A DNA stretch of 64,000 nt from Pseudomonas protegens (GCF_003363755.1 NZ_CP031396.1:1178001-1242000); one strand, 5' to 3'; positions 8,782 through 17,879 are shown, numbered from the stretch's first letter. Notes: generated from the letters alone by a model not told the origin. Translations and numbers: made by a program.

Positions 8782-10164
8782 ATGCCCCGCGCTTCCACCG
8801 TCAGTGAACGAGATATCTGGTGCCGGACCATCAGCCTGTTTCTGATCGGCTTTGTTTGCTATGCCCTGCCTTGGTCAGTGTTCGCCGCCTTGCCCCTGGC
8901 GCCCGACAATGCCGCCGTGCTGCGTATCCAGGGCTCCAACACCATCGGCGCCCAGCTTGGCCCGGCGCTGGTCAAGGGCTTGCTTGAACAACAGGGTCTG
9001 CACAACGTCAGGATCGAGGGCAGTGGCAAGGACAATGAGAAACGCGTTCTAGGACAGAGCGCCCAAGGTCGGACAGTCAGAGTGGACGTTGCCGCCCACG
9101 GTTCGAGCACCGGCTTTAGCGCACTGAAAAACGCCCAGGCCGATATTGCGGCCGCCTCCCGACCGATCAAGGACAGCGAACTGGTGGAGCTGGAAAGCCT
9201 GGGAGACCTGAAAAGCCCTGGCGCCGAACAGGTCATCGCCATCGACGGTCTGGCAATCATCCTTCATCCGCACAATCCGCTGAGCCAGCTAAGCACCGAG
9301 CAACTGGCCCGCCTGTTCAGTGGCGAGATCAAGACCTGGGAAGAGCTGGGGAGCACGGGCGGGCTGGTCCACCTGTATGCCCGGGATGATCAGTCCGGCA
9401 CTTACGACACCTTCAAGGAGCTGGTCCTCAGCCGTCGCGGCAAGGCGTTGAACCCGGCGGCCAAGCGTTTCGAGTCCAGCGAACAGCTGTCGGACGCGGT
9501 GAGCCGGGACCCTCAAGGCATCGGCTTCATCGGCCTGCCCTACGTACGCCAGGCCAAGGCCGTGGCGATTATCGACGGTGACTCCCAGCCCATGCCGCCC
9601 CTCAACAGTCTGATCGCCACTGAGGACTACCCACTGTCGCGGCGTCTGTACCTGTACTTGCCGCCCAATGGGCAGAACCCCTGGGCGGACGCCCTGGTGA
9701 GTTTTTCCCAGAGCGCCAAAGGCCAGGCCATCGTCGCCGCCAACGGCTTTGTCGCCCAGACCGTGCAAGCCATGCGGGTAACGCCCAGCCCACAGATGCC
9801 CAAGGCCTACCAGCAACTGAGCCGGGATGCGCAACGCCTGAGCGTGAACTTTCGCTTCGAGGAGGGCAGCGCCAATCTGGACAACAAGGCACGCCAGGAC
9901 CTGAATCGCGTCCTGGATTACCTGCGCCAGCACGGCAAGATGAACCGGCACGTCACTCTGGCCGGATTCGGGGATGCCAAGAGCGACCCGGCACGCGCTG
10001 CCCTGCTGTCCAAGCTGCGGGCCATGACAGTGCGCAGGGAACTGGTGAAAAGCGGCGTGGTGTTTCGCGAGATCCGCGGTTTCGGCGCTGAGCTGCCAGT
10101 GGCGGCCAACAACGCCGACGAGGGCCGGATCAAGAACCGGCGCGTAGAAGTCTGGGTGTACTGA
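8782..10164 (+). CDS. PstS-like periplasmic binding domain fused to OmpA C-terminal domain
   Basis: 460 aa. A hydrophobic segment at about 15-36 serves as signal peptide or anchor. Residues about 46-330 form a PstS-like type-2 binding fold (IQGSNTIGAQLGPALV, IAAASRPIKD, QVIAIDGLAIILHPHNPL, RDDQSGTYDTFKELVL, GIGFIGLPYV). Residues about 345-460 are an OmpA/MotB peptidoglycan-binding domain ending IKNRRVEVWVY. In the family, PstS captures phosphate, while OmpA-like domains grip peptidoglycan, so this is probably a cell-wall-attached anion binder or sensor rather than a transporter subunit; no permease gene is nearby. A Pho-box-like sequence precedes it. Single gene, followed by a strong hairpin. 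Confidence 0.85.
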   Translation: MPRASTVSERDIWCRTISLFLIGFVCYALPWSVFAALPLAPDNAAVLRIQGSNTIGAQLGPALVKGLLEQQGLHNVRIEGSGKDNEKRVLGQSAQGRTVRVDVAAHGSSTGFSALKNAQADIAAASRPIKDSELVELESLGDLKSPGAEQVIAIDGLAIILHPHNPLSQLSTEQLARLFSGEIKTWEELGSTGGLVHLYARDDQSGTYDTFKELVLSRRGKALNPAAKRFESSEQLSDAVSRDPQGIGFIGLPYVRQAKAVAIIDGDSQPMPPLNSLIATEDYPLSRRLYLYLPPNGQNPWADALVSFSQSAKGQAIVAANGFVAQTVQAMRVTPSPQMPKAYQQLSRDAQRLSVNFRFEEGSANLDNKARQDLNRVLDYLRQHGKMNRHVTLAGFGDAKSDPARAALLSKLRAMTVRRELVKSGVVFREIRGFGAELPVAANNADEGRIKNRRVEVWVY

Positions 10165-10175
10165 ATACACAGCAA

Positions 10176-10208
10176 CCGGCCTGCCACAGGCGTCGCCCGG
10201 CAGGCCGG
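10176..10208. terminator. Convergent hairpin
   Basis: A perfect 10-bp inverted repeat (CCGGCCTGCC / GGCAGGCCGG) separates the PstS-like/OmpA gene (+) from the acyl-CoA dehydrogenase gene (-). There is no clear T tract, so termination is inferred from position. Confidence 0.55.
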
Positions 10209-10219
10209 CTGCATGATCA

Positions 10220-11449
10220 TCAATGGCTGCTGCGCAGCATTTCCTTCGGCACATACTTGCCGATTTCGTACTTGCCAATGGCCGCGCGGTGTACTTCATC
10301 CGGGCCATCGGCCAGGCGCAAGGTGCGCTGCATGGCGTACATGTAGGCCAATGGGAAGTCATTGGATACCCCGGCCCCACCGTGAATCTGGATCGCCCGG
10401 TCGATCACCCGCAGGGCCACATTCGGCGCCACCACCTTGATCTGGGCAATCTCGCTCTTGGCCACTTTGTTACCCACGGTGTCCATCATGTAGGCCGCCT
10501 TGAGGGTCAGCAGCCGAGCCATGTCGATCTCCATCCGCGAGTCGGCGATCTTGTCGATATTGCCCCCCAGGCGAGCCAGCGGTTTGCCGAACGCGGTGCG
10601 ATTCACCGCACGCTTGCACATCAATTCCAGCGCCCGCTCGGCCATGCCAATGGAACGCATGCAGTGATGAATGCGCCCCGGGCCAAGACGCCCCTGGGCA
10701 ATCTCGAAACCGCGACCCTCGCCCAGCAGCACGTTCTCGTAGGGCACCCGAACGTTGTCGAACAACACTTCGGCGTGACCATGCGGCGCATCGTCGTAGC
10801 CAAACACCGGCAGTGGACGGACGATCTTCACCCCGGGGGTATCCACCGGCACCAGGATCATCGAGTGCTGCTGATGACGCGGCGCATCCGGATTGCTCAG
10901 GCCCATGAAGATCAGAATCTTGCAACGCGGATCACAGGCGCCCGAGGTCCACCACTTCTTGCCGTTGATGACCCACTGATCGCCGTCGCGCACCGCGCGG
11001 GCCGCCATGTTGGTGGCGTCGGAGGAAGCCACATCCGGCTCGGTCATGGCGAACGCGGAGCGGATCTCGCCACGCAGCAGCGGCTCCAGCCAGCGCTGCT
11101 TCTGTTCTTCGCTGGCATAACGCACCAGCACTTCCATGTTGCCGGTATCCGGCGCCGAGCAGTTGAACGGCTCGGGGCCCAGCAGCGATCGGCCCATGAT
11201 CTCCGCCAGTGGCGCATATTCAAGGTTAGTCAGGCCGGCCCCCAGTTCCGACTCAGGCAGAAACAAATTCCACAGACCTTCAGCCTTGGCCTTGAGTTTG
11301 AGCTCTTCCATGATGGCGGTCGGCTGCCAACGATCACCTTCGGCAACCTGACGCTCGAAGACCGCTTCAGCCGGATAAACATAGGCATCCATGAACGCGG
11401 TGACGCGCTCACGCAGCTCTTGAACCTTGGGGGAATAGGCGAATTCCAT
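10220..11449 (-). CDS. Acyl-CoA dehydrogenase (ACAD10/11-like)
   Basis: 409 aa with the three-domain acyl-CoA dehydrogenase plan: an N-terminal helical domain (1-125), a beta domain with the FAD-contact segments [16 protein letters not shown] and [11 protein letters not shown], and a C-terminal helical domain with [12 protein letters not shown] and [16 protein letters not shown]. The closing stretch [17 protein letters not shown] contains the probable catalytic Glu region. The ELGAGL and long-arm features resemble ACAD10/11-type enzymes more than short-chain enzymes; the exact acyl substrate is unknown. Divergent from a LysR gene at 11630, which is the natural candidate regulator. Confidence 0.88.
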   Translation of the reverse strand: MEFAYSPKVQELRERVTAFMDAYVYPAEAVFERQVAEGDRWQPTAIMEELKLKAKAEGLWNLFLPESELGAGLTNLEYAPLAEIMGRSLLGPEPFNCSAPDTGNMEVLVRYASEEQKQRWLEPLLRGEIRSAFAMTEPDVASSDATNMAARAVRDGDQWVINGKKWWTSGACDPRCKILIFMGLSNPDAPRHQQHSMILVPVDTPGVKIVRPLPVFGYDDAPHGHAEVLFDNVRVPYENVLLGEGRGFEIAQGRLGPGRIHHCMRSIGMAERALELMCKRAVNRTAFGKPLARLGGNIDKIADSRMEIDMARLLTLKAAYMMDTVGNKVAKSEIAQIKVVAPNVALRVIDRAIQIHGGAGVSNDFPLAYMYAMQRTLRLADGPDEVHRAAIGKYEIGKYVPKEMLRSSH

Positions 11450-11629
11450 GGGCAGTTCTACCTTTGTGAAGAACGGGTGTTGGGGGACTGAAATCGATGC
11501 TAGATCAGCTACGAAAATTTACCTAGCCTATTCTCGGCGTGTATTAACATTCATCACCGATATATGATCGGCTGATCCGAAAGGCCTCCGAGCCTCCCTC
11601 ACAGGCCCTAACAATAAGAGTGCAGCGCC

Positions 11630-12565
11630 ATGAATCTGAGCAAGGTCGACCTCAACCTCTTCATCGTTTTCGACGCGATCTACACCGAAGCCAACCTGAC
11701 CCGCGCCGGGCAGATCGTCGGCATCACCCAACCGGCGGTGTCCAACGCGCTGGCGCGTCTGCGCGAGACCTTCAATGATCCGCTGTTCGTCAGGACCGCC
11801 CAGGGCATGGTGCCCACCCCCATGGCACAGAACATCATCGGTCCGGTGCGCAATGCATTGTCACTGCTGCGGGTTTCAGTCCAGGAAAGTCGGATTTTCA
11901 ACCCTCTGCAAGCGGTCAAGACCTACCGCATCAGCATGACCGACCTGACCGAGGCAGTGATCCTGCCCCCCCTGTTCCAACGCCTGCGCCGCCTGGCACC
12001 GGCGGTGATCATCGAGAGTTTCCTCTCCAAGCGCCGGGAGACCACCAAGGAACTGGCAGCCGGGCGCCTGGACTTTGCCGTGGACGCCCCCCTCAACACC
12101 GACCCCCAGGTGCGCCACGTCAAGCTCATGGAAGACCGTTACGTGTGCGCCATGCGCAAGGGCCACCCCCTGGCCGGCAAGGAAAAGTTCACCCTGGACG
12201 ACTACCTGTCCCTGACCCACATCCATATTTCCAGCCGTCGCAGCGGCCTGGGCCATGTCGACCTGGCGCTGGGCAAGATGGGCATCCAGCGCAAGATCAC
12301 CCTGCGCTCCCAGCACTACCTGATGGCTTCACAAGTGTTGCAACAAACCGACATGGTCATGACCGTCCCGGAACGTTTTGCCCGACGCCATGACCTGCAG
12401 GCCTTCAATCTTCCGGTCAATGATGTACCACCGGTGGAAACCCACCTCTATTGGCACGAAAGCACCGACCAGGACCCGGCCAACCGTTGGATGCGCGAAC
12501 AGATGATCGAGTTGTGCCAGCAGGTGACCGCCCACGAAAAGAAACTCGACCAGCAGACAGCCTGA
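11630..12565 (+). CDS. LysR family transcriptional regulator
   Basis: 311 aa. The N-terminal winged helix is at about 5-65 (LNLFIVFDAIYTEANLTRAG, ITQPAVSNALARLRE, DPLFVR). A NodD-type effector domain follows (ISMTDLTEAVILPPLFQRL, the FAVDAPLNTDPQVRHVKL region). The ATG has a weak upstream purine run. Divergent from the acyl-CoA dehydrogenase gene with a 180-bp shared region, the standard layout for a LysR activator and its target; a fatty acyl or aromatic co-inducer is possible but unproven. Confidence 0.88.
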   Translation: MNLSKVDLNLFIVFDAIYTEANLTRAGQIVGITQPAVSNALARLRETFNDPLFVRTAQGMVPTPMAQNIIGPVRNALSLLRVSVQESRIFNPLQAVKTYRISMTDLTEAVILPPLFQRLRRLAPAVIIESFLSKRRETTKELAAGRLDFAVDAPLNTDPQVRHVKLMEDRYVCAMRKGHPLAGKEKFTLDDYLSLTHIHISSRRSGLGHVDLALGKMGIQRKITLRSQHYLMASQVLQQTDMVMTVPERFARRHDLQAFNLPVNDVPPVETHLYWHESTDQDPANRWMREQMIELCQQVTAHEKKLDQQTA

Positions 12566-12569
12566 CCCC

Positions 12570-12612
12570 TTCGCCGGCAAGCCCTCACTGTAGGAGCCGG
12601 CTTGCCGGCGAA
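12570..12612. repeat. REP element
   Basis: Inverted copies of the Pseudomonas REP core (TTCGCCGGCAAGCC and AGGAGCCGGCTTGCCGGCGAA) lie just after the LysR stop. The same core recurs at 42561-42612 and 45122-45185, with a variant at 40247-40300. Confidence 0.8.
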
Positions 12613-12631
12613 CGGGATCGACGCGGATTGC

Positions 12632-12648
12632 TTGACGTATACGTAAAC
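12632..12648. promoter_or_regulatory. LiuR operator at liuR
   Basis: TTGACGTATACGTAAAC is a near-palindrome and matches two further sites at 16480-16496 and 16523-16538 upstream of liuA. It lies 42 bp before the liuR start, indicating autoregulation. Confidence 0.8.
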
Positions 12649-12689
12649 CTGCCTTTAGCTTAGCGCCAAGTCCTACCTTGAGCGCCTCC

Positions 12690-13094
12690 ATGAGCAGCCA
12701 GACCTACAGCATCTCCGACCTCGCCCGCGAGCTCGACATCACTACCCGGGCCATACGCTTCTATGAAGAGCAGGGCCTGCTGACCCCTGAGCGTCGCGGC
12801 CAGGAACGCATCTACTCCCCACGGGACAAAGTCAGTCTGAAGCTGATCCTGCGGGGCAAGCGCATCGGCTTTTCCCTGGCCGAATGCCGTGAACTCATCG
12901 AGCTCTACGACCCCAGCAGCGGCAACCTGAAGCAGTTGCACAGCATGCTGGCGAAAATCGGCGAACGGCGAGAGCAGCTCGAACAGCAGTTGCTCGACAT
13001 CGAACAGATGAAGCTGGAACTGGACACCGCCGAAGAGCGCTGTACCCAGGCGCTGGAACAAACCATCCAGAACCAGAAAAGCACCGCACAATAA
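12690..13094 (+). CDS. liuR: LiuR, MerR-family repressor of leucine/isovalerate catabolism
   Basis: 134 aa from ATG 12690 (MSSQTYSISDLARELDIT); an upstream TTG in frame is less likely. The MerR HTH is at residues 5-72 (TTRAIRFYEEQGLL, then RRGQERIYSPRDKVSLKLIL), followed by a long dimerisation coiled coil rich in E, Q and L (about 80-130). There are no metal-binding cysteine pairs of the MerR/CueR kind; the one Cys near residue 112 is isolated. LiuR is known to control liu genes in Pseudomonas through TTGACGTTTACGTAAAC-like sites, three of which occur here. It is followed by the HMG-CoA lyase gene in the same direction (62-bp gap). Confidence 0.92.
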   Translation: MSSQTYSISDLARELDITTRAIRFYEEQGLLTPERRGQERIYSPRDKVSLKLILRGKRIGFSLAECRELIELYDPSSGNLKQLHSMLAKIGERREQLEQQLLDIEQMKLELDTAEERCTQALEQTIQNQKSTAQ

Positions 13095-13156
13095 TCCTTG
13101 GGACACCTGCGCCGCTCGCGCCGGCATCCGCCCTCCCTCATAGAAGGTGAACCTGA

Positions 13157-14056
13157 ATGTCACTCCCCAGCCATGTACGCCTGATCGAAGTGGGCCCCCG
13201 CGACGGTCTGCAGAACGAAGCCCAGCCCATCAGCGTCGATGACAAGGTGCAATTGGTCGATGCCCTGACGGCGGCAGGCCTGGGCTATATAGAAGTCGGC
13301 AGTTTCGTCTCGCCCAAGTGGGTACCGCAGATGGCCGGTTCGGCCGAGGTCTTCGCCCGCATCCAGCACAAGCCGGGGGTGGTCTACGGCGCGCTGGCGC
13401 CGAACCTGCGGGGCTTCGAAGATGCCCTGGCGGCGGGGGTCAAGGAAGTCGCGGTGTTCGCCGCCGCATCGGAATCCTTCTCCCAGCGCAACATCAACTG
13501 TTCCATCAGCGAAAGCCTGCAGCGCTTCGTGCCGATCATGGAGGCCGCCAAGCAGCATGGCGTCAGCGTGCGCGGGTATGTGTCCTGTGTGCTGGGCTGC
13601 CCTTACGAAGGTGAGGTAGCCCCGGAGCAAGTGGCCCTGGTGGCCCGTGAGCTGTACGCCATGGGCTGCTACGAAGTGTCCTTGGGCGACACCATCGGCA
13701 CCGGCACCGCCGGCGCCACCCGCAGAATGTTCGAAGTGGTGAGCGCCCAGGTACCACGGGAGAAGCTCGCCGGCCACTTCCACGACACCTATGGCCAAGC
13801 CCTGGCCAACGTCTACGCCAGTCTGCTGGAGGGCATCGCGGTGTTCGACAGTTCGATCGCCGGCCTCGGCGGCTGCCCCTATGCCAAGGGCGCTAGCGGT
13901 AACGTTGCTACCGAGGATGTGCTGTACCTGCTCAACGGCCTGGGCATACACAGCGGTATCGACATGGATCGCCTGATCGATGCTGGCCGGCAGATCTGCA
14001 CGGTGCTGGGCCGTCCCAGCGGTTCTCGTGTGGCCAAGGCACGTAGCGCCGGGTGA
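13157..14056 (+). CDS. liuE: Hydroxymethylglutaryl-CoA lyase
   Basis: 299 aa. Cleaves HMG-CoA to acetoacetate and acetyl-CoA, the last step of leucine degradation; also named mvaB. The DRE-TIM-type barrel signatures are clear: EVGPRDGLQNE near the N terminus, the HFHDTYGQALANV metal-site segment, and the family signature GLGGCPYAKGASGN (about 236-249) with the reactive Cys. An AGAAGGTGA ribosome site precedes the ATG. It lies behind liuR and apart from liuABCD, which are 2.5 kb downstream, whereas in P. aeruginosa the liu genes are contiguous. The crcY sRNA gene starts about 165 bp after its stop. Confidence 0.95.
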   Translation: MSLPSHVRLIEVGPRDGLQNEAQPISVDDKVQLVDALTAAGLGYIEVGSFVSPKWVPQMAGSAEVFARIQHKPGVVYGALAPNLRGFEDALAAGVKEVAVFAAASESFSQRNINCSISESLQRFVPIMEAAKQHGVSVRGYVSCVLGCPYEGEVAPEQVALVARELYAMGCYEVSLGDTIGTGTAGATRRMFEVVSAQVPREKLAGHFHDTYGQALANVYASLLEGIAVFDSSIAGLGGCPYAKGASGNVATEDVLYLLNGLGIHSGIDMDRLIDAGRQICTVLGRPSGSRVAKARSAG

Positions 14057-14073
14057 GCCAATGTGCGGCCGGG

Positions 14074-14113
14074 TGTTACCGGCCGCTCTAAACGGTGGCG
14101 GGAACGAGTAACA
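14074..14113 (+). promoter_or_regulatory. Possible CbrB upstream activating half-sites
   Basis: TGTTAC (14074-14079) and GTAACA (14108-14113) form an inverted pair 28 bp apart, about 85-120 bp upstream of the sigma54 -24 element of crcY. CbrB is the known activator of crc-type sRNAs and its reported sites use these hexamers, but the wide spacing makes this tentative. Confidence 0.35.
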
Positions 14114-14195
14114 CGGAAACAGTTTGTCGATTTTATTGCGATGCAGATTGTCCTACAAAAACATCAAGCTATTGATTTTAAAGGACTTTAAAAAG

Positions 14196-14213
14196 TTGGC
14201 ACGGCTCCTGCTA
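14196..14213 (+). promoter_or_regulatory. Sigma54 promoter of crcY
   Basis: TTGGCACG-N4-CTGCTA places GG at 14198-14199 and GC at 14210-14211, exactly 10 bp apart as the sigma54 -24/-12 consensus requires. The predicted transcript start is about 14222. Confidence 0.85.
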
Positions 14214-14221
14214 TCTCTATG

Positions 14222-14600
14222 GCATAACAAGAATAAAAAGCAGCAAACCTAATAAAAATAAGACGTAACGACTCTGACATAACAAAAACAACACGGCAGA
14301 GACGCAGCTAACAGATTTTTTTGGAGAGGATGTGATGTGCAGGAGGGCTTGCAAGAGCCACCCGCAACCGGTCAGAGAACAATAAAACTACCCTGAGGTA
14401 GCTCCCGAACTGGTTGGATCGCCCTGGCGACACGTTAGATCAGCGCTCAAAAAAATACGTTTGCTCTTGATCCCGGATGGGGATCGCCAAAAACAGCGGT
14501 AAAGGGCCACGGTTGCCAAAAACAACAATAGACCGCCCCTCAATAATAAAAAAAGAGCACGCAACGACAAATTAAAGGGGAGCTTCGGCTCCCCTTTGTG
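14222..14600 (+). ncRNA. crcY: CrcY-type small RNA, sequesters Hfq/Crc (catabolite repression control)
   Basis: An approximately 380-nt transcript from the sigma54 promoter to a strong terminator, with no plausible ORF. It is studded with A-rich Hfq/Crc motifs of the AAnAAnAA kind at about 14226-14240, 14251-14261, 14281-14293, 14378-14388, 14518-14530 and 14542-14555 (for example AACAAGAATAAAAAG, AACAACAATA). Known CrcZ/CrcY/CrcX RNAs have this architecture, depend on CbrB and sigma54, and titrate Hfq away from catabolic mRNAs. From memory, P. putida crcY lies just after the HMG-CoA lyase gene, which is the neighbour here; crcZ lies elsewhere (cbrB-pcnB). A 14388-14825 minus-strand frame across it is spurious. 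Confidence 0.85.
14574..14597. terminator. crcY terminator, probably bidirectional
   Basis: A perfect 10-bp stem AAAGGGGAGC with a TTCG tetraloop and GCTCCCCTTT. It ends crcY on + and, in the other direction, could end the acyl-CoA synthetase gene whose stop is at 14678. Confidence 0.9.
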
Positions 14601-14677
14601 CTTTCTGCGATTTAGCTTTTGCCTGCCCTTCTCGCCCATAAAGCGTGCACCCGTCCAGATGCACGCTCCAGCAATGC

Positions 14678-16381
14678 TCACACCCTGCTCACCTGCTCGC
14701 GCAACTCCTCGATGCTGATTTCGCGCATGCGGAATTTCTGGATCTTGCCGGTTACCGTCATCGGAAACTCCTCGACGAACTTGAAGTAACGCGGCGTCTT
14801 GAAGTGGGCGATGCGCTCCTTGCACCAGGCCTGCAGCTCGACTTCATTGGCGCAATGCCCGGGGTGGAACTTGATCCAGGCGACGATTTCCTCACCGTAC
14901 CTGGCGCAGGGAATGCCGATCACCTGTACATCGGCCACGGCGGGATGGGTGAAGAAAAACTCTTCCAGCTCCCTCGGGTAAATATTCTCGCCACCGCGGA
15001 TGATCATGTCCTTGTTGCGCCCGGCAATGCACACATAACCCTGCTCGTTCATGGTGGCCAGGTCGCCGGTGTGCATCCAGCCCGCCTGATCGATGGACTC
15101 GCTGGTGCCCTGGGGGTTGTTCCAGTAACCGAGCATGACGCTGTAACCCCGGGTGCAGAGTTCACCGATGGTGCCCCGCGGCACCAGATTGCCGGCCTCG
15201 TCGATGATCTTGCTCTCCAGGTGCGGCTGGGTACGGCCCACGGTGGTGACCCGCAACTCCAGATCATCGGCAGGACCGGTCTGCAACGACACCGGACTGG
15301 TCTCCGTCATGCCGTAGGCGATCTGCACCTCGCTCATGTGCATCTCGCTGATGACCCGGCGCATCACCTCGATCGGACAAGTGGCACCGGCCATGATCCC
15401 GGTACGCAGGCTCGACAGGTCGAACTCACCACGCCTGGGCTGGTCGAGCATGGCAATGAACATGGTGGGCACCCCATATAAGCCGGTAGCCCGCTCCTCG
15501 GCCACGGTACTGAGGGTCAGCAACGGATCGAAGGCATCGTTGGGGTAGATCATGGTGGTGCCGTGGGTGATACAGCCCAGGTTGCCCATGACCATGCCGA
15601 AGCAGTGATACAGCGGCACCGGGATCACCAGCCGATCTGCCGCGGTCAGGCCCAGGCTCTCCCCCACCATGTAACCGTTATTGAGGATGTTGTAGTGACT
15701 CAGGGTCGCGCCCTTGGGGAAACCGGTGGTGCCGGAGGTGTACTGGATATTCACCGGCTGATCGAAATCCAGGCTGTCCTGGCGCGCCTGCAATTGCTCG
15801 GCGGTGGCTCCAGCGGCAAGGGCCGTCAGTTGCGACCAGGGCAGAAAGCCGGAGGGCGGCTGGGCATCCAGGCTGATCACCCCACGCAACTCGGGCAGGC
15901 GTTCACAGTGCAATTGACCGATGGATTGCTCCGCCAATTCAGGGATCAGCCCCTGCAGCATGCCGTGGTAGTCAGAGGTCTTGAAGGCTCCGGCGCAGAT
16001 CAGCCACTGGCAGCCGGACTGCTTGAGCACATATTCCAGCTCGGAACTGCGATAGGCCGGGTTGATGTTCACCAGGATCGCGCCGATCTTGGCACTGGCA
16101 AATTGGGCGATGCACCACTGGGCGCAGTTGGGGGCCCAGATCCCCAGTCGATCCCCCGTCTTCAGCCCCAAGGCCAGCAGCGCCCTGGCATGCAGGTCGA
16201 CGGCCTCGCGCAGTTGCTGCCAGCTGTAGCGCAACTGCTGATGACGCACCACCAGGGCTTCCCCCTGGGGATAGGCAGCGACGGTGTTGTCGAAGGCCTG
16301 GCCGATGGTCAGCGCCAGCAATGGCTTGTCTTGCGTACCACGGGTGTAACTGCGATCCGGCTGGAAACCCGAGTGTTCCAT
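14678..16381 (-). CDS. AMP-dependent acyl-CoA synthetase (ACSF2-like)
   Basis: 567 aa with the adenylate-forming enzyme motifs in order: the P-loop-like [16 protein letters not shown] (about 223-238), the [11 protein letters not shown] region, [10 protein letters not shown] (A5 core), [11 protein letters not shown] (A7), [16 protein letters not shown] (A8), and the catalytic lysine motif [13 protein letters not shown] near the C terminus. It activates a carboxylic acid to its CoA thioester via an acyl-AMP. Divergent from liuABCD with two LiuR-type sites in between, so it probably feeds the pathway, perhaps with isovalerate, citronellate-derived or other branched acids. That substrate assignment is inference from context. 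Confidence 0.9.
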   Translation of the reverse strand: MEHSGFQPDRSYTRGTQDKPLLALTIGQAFDNTVAAYPQGEALVVRHQQLRYSWQQLREAVDLHARALLALGLKTGDRLGIWAPNCAQWCIAQFASAKIGAILVNINPAYRSSELEYVLKQSGCQWLICAGAFKTSDYHGMLQGLIPELAEQSIGQLHCERLPELRGVISLDAQPPSGFLPWSQLTALAAGATAEQLQARQDSLDFDQPVNIQYTSGTTGFPKGATLSHYNILNNGYMVGESLGLTAADRLVIPVPLYHCFGMVMGNLGCITHGTTMIYPNDAFDPLLTLSTVAEERATGLYGVPTMFIAMLDQPRRGEFDLSSLRTGIMAGATCPIEVMRRVISEMHMSEVQIAYGMTETSPVSLQTGPADDLELRVTTVGRTQPHLESKIIDEAGNLVPRGTIGELCTRGYSVMLGYWNNPQGTSESIDQAGWMHTGDLATMNEQGYVCIAGRNKDMIIRGGENIYPRELEEFFFTHPAVADVQVIGIPCARYGEEIVAWIKFHPGHCANEVELQAWCKERIAHFKTPRYFKFVEEFPMTVTGKIQKFRMREISIEELREQVSRV

Positions 16382-16479
16382 GACGACCCCTATTGTCTTT
16401 ATTAGTGGGTGTTCAGGAGCCTGGCCGATGGTGCGAAAAAGCCTGGCTCCAATCGAAAGCCCTGCTACTCTGGCGCAAG

Positions 16480-16496
16480 TTGACGTTTACGTAAAG
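16480..16496. promoter_or_regulatory. LiuR operator 1, liuA / acyl-CoA synthetase intergenic region
   Basis: TTGACGTTTACGTAAAG agrees with the reported LiuR site. It is positioned between the divergent synthetase and liuA genes. Confidence 0.82.
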
Positions 16497-16522
16497 GGCG
16501 ATTGACAGCCTTCGGTCGCAGG

Positions 16523-16538
16523 TTTACGTTAACGTAAA
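16523..16538. promoter_or_regulatory. LiuR operator 2, perfect palindrome
   Basis: TTTACGTTAACGTAAA is a perfect 16-bp palindrome 72 bp before the liuA start, 43 bp from operator 1 (start to start). Confidence 0.82.
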
Positions 16539-16609
16539 GGTGAGAGCTAGACAGCGCCGCTCTCTGCAGCCCATTCCCTCAATAAAAACAAGTTTGAAGG
16601 TGCCCCGCC

Positions 16610-17773
16610 ATGAGTTACCCGACCCTGAACTTCGCCCTCGGTGAAACCATTGACATGCTGCGCGAACAGGTCCAGGCCTTCGTCAAGGCGGAACTGGCTC
16701 CTCGGGCGGCACAGATCGATGTCGACAACCTGTTCCCCGCCGACATGTGGCGCAAGTTCGGCGACATGGGCCTCTTGGGCATTACCGTAGCGGAAGAATA
16801 CGGCGGCGCCGGGCTGGGTTACCTGGCCCACGTGGTGGCCATGGAAGAGATCAGCCGCGGCTCCGCCTCGGTGGCACTGTCCTATGGTGCCCACTCCAAC
16901 CTCTGCGTGAACCAGATCAACCGCAACGGCAACCACGAGCAGAAGAGCAAGTACCTGCCCAAGCTGATCAGCGGCGAACACATTGGCGCCCTGGCCATGA
17001 GCGAACCCAACGCCGGCTCCGACGTGGTGTCGATGAAGCTGCGCGCCGACAAGCGCGGTGACCACTTCGTCCTCAACGGCAGCAAGACCTGGATCACCAA
17101 CGGCCCCGACGCCAACACCTACGTGATCTACGCCAAGACCGACCTGGAAAAGGGCCCCCACGGCATCACCGCCTTCATCGTCGAGCGTGACTGGAAGGGC
17201 TTCAGCCGCAGCAACAAGTTCGACAAGCTGGGCATGCGCGGCTCCAACACTTGCGAGCTGTTCTTCGATGACGTGGAAGTGCCGGAGGAAAACATCCTCG
17301 GCGTGCTCAACGGCGGGGTCAAAGTGCTGATGAGCGGCCTGGACTACGAGCGCGTGGTGCTCTCCGGCGGCCCGACCGGGATCATGCAAGCCTGCATGGA
17401 CCTGGTGGTGCCCTACATCCACGACCGCAAGCAGTTCGGTCAGAGCATCGGCGAGTTCCAGTTGATCCAGGGCAAGATCGCCGACATGTACACCCAGCTC
17501 AACGCCAGCCGCGCCTACCTGTACGCCGTGGCCCAGGCCTGTGAGCGTGGCGAAACCACCCGCAAGGACGCCGCCGGGGTGATTCTCTACAGCGCCGAAC
17601 GTGCCACCCAGATGGCCCTGGATGCGATCCAGATCCTTGGCGGCAACGGCTACATCAACGAATTCCCCGCGGGCCGCCTGCTGCGTGACGCCAAGCTCTA
17701 CGAAATCGGCGCCGGCACCAGCGAAATCCGCCGCATGCTGATCGGTCGCGAACTGTTCAACGAAACCAAGTAA
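16610..17773 (+). CDS. liuA: Isovaleryl-CoA dehydrogenase
   Basis: 387 aa flavoenzyme oxidising isovaleryl-CoA to 3-methylcrotonyl-CoA, with electrons passed to ETF. Acyl-CoA dehydrogenase segments: [90 protein letters not shown]. The [12 protein letters not shown] segment holds the Glu used as base in isovaleryl-CoA dehydrogenases, which distinguishes it from other acyl-CoA dehydrogenases. First gene of the liuABCD operon, behind two LiuR operators; an AAGG run 7 nt before ATG serves as ribosome site. Confidence 0.95.
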   Translation: MSYPTLNFALGETIDMLREQVQAFVKAELAPRAAQIDVDNLFPADMWRKFGDMGLLGITVAEEYGGAGLGYLAHVVAMEEISRGSASVALSYGAHSNLCVNQINRNGNHEQKSKYLPKLISGEHIGALAMSEPNAGSDVVSMKLRADKRGDHFVLNGSKTWITNGPDANTYVIYAKTDLEKGPHGITAFIVERDWKGFSRSNKFDKLGMRGSNTCELFFDDVEVPEENILGVLNGGVKVLMSGLDYERVVLSGGPTGIMQACMDLVVPYIHDRKQFGQSIGEFQLIQGKIADMYTQLNASRAYLYAVAQACERGETTRKDAAGVILYSAERATQMALDAIQILGGNGYINEFPAGRLLRDAKLYEIGAGTSEIRRMLIGRELFNETK

Positions 17774-17775
17774 GA

Positions 17776-17872
17776 GCAGCCGCACGTTGCGAGCTACGAG
17801 CGGCAAGCCAAAGCTGCCGTAATACCGACTTACTTTTGCAGCTTGAAGCGTGTCGCTTGAAGCTGCCGTAGG
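17776..17872. repeat. Degenerate intergenic repeat between liuA and liuB
   Basis: AAGCTGCCGTA occurs twice (17811-17821 and 17860-17870), with GCTTGAAGCG/CGCTTGAAGC-type units between. Sequences of this style are scattered between Pseudomonas genes. It occupies most of the 106-bp gap inside an otherwise tight operon. Confidence 0.55.
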
Positions 17873-17879
17873 CCCTCCC

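Noticed and set aside
14388..14825. 145-aa minus-strand frame between the lyase and synthetase genes
   Set aside because: Runs through the crcY sRNA and its terminator and into the end of the synthetase gene; no ribosome site or recognisable protein.
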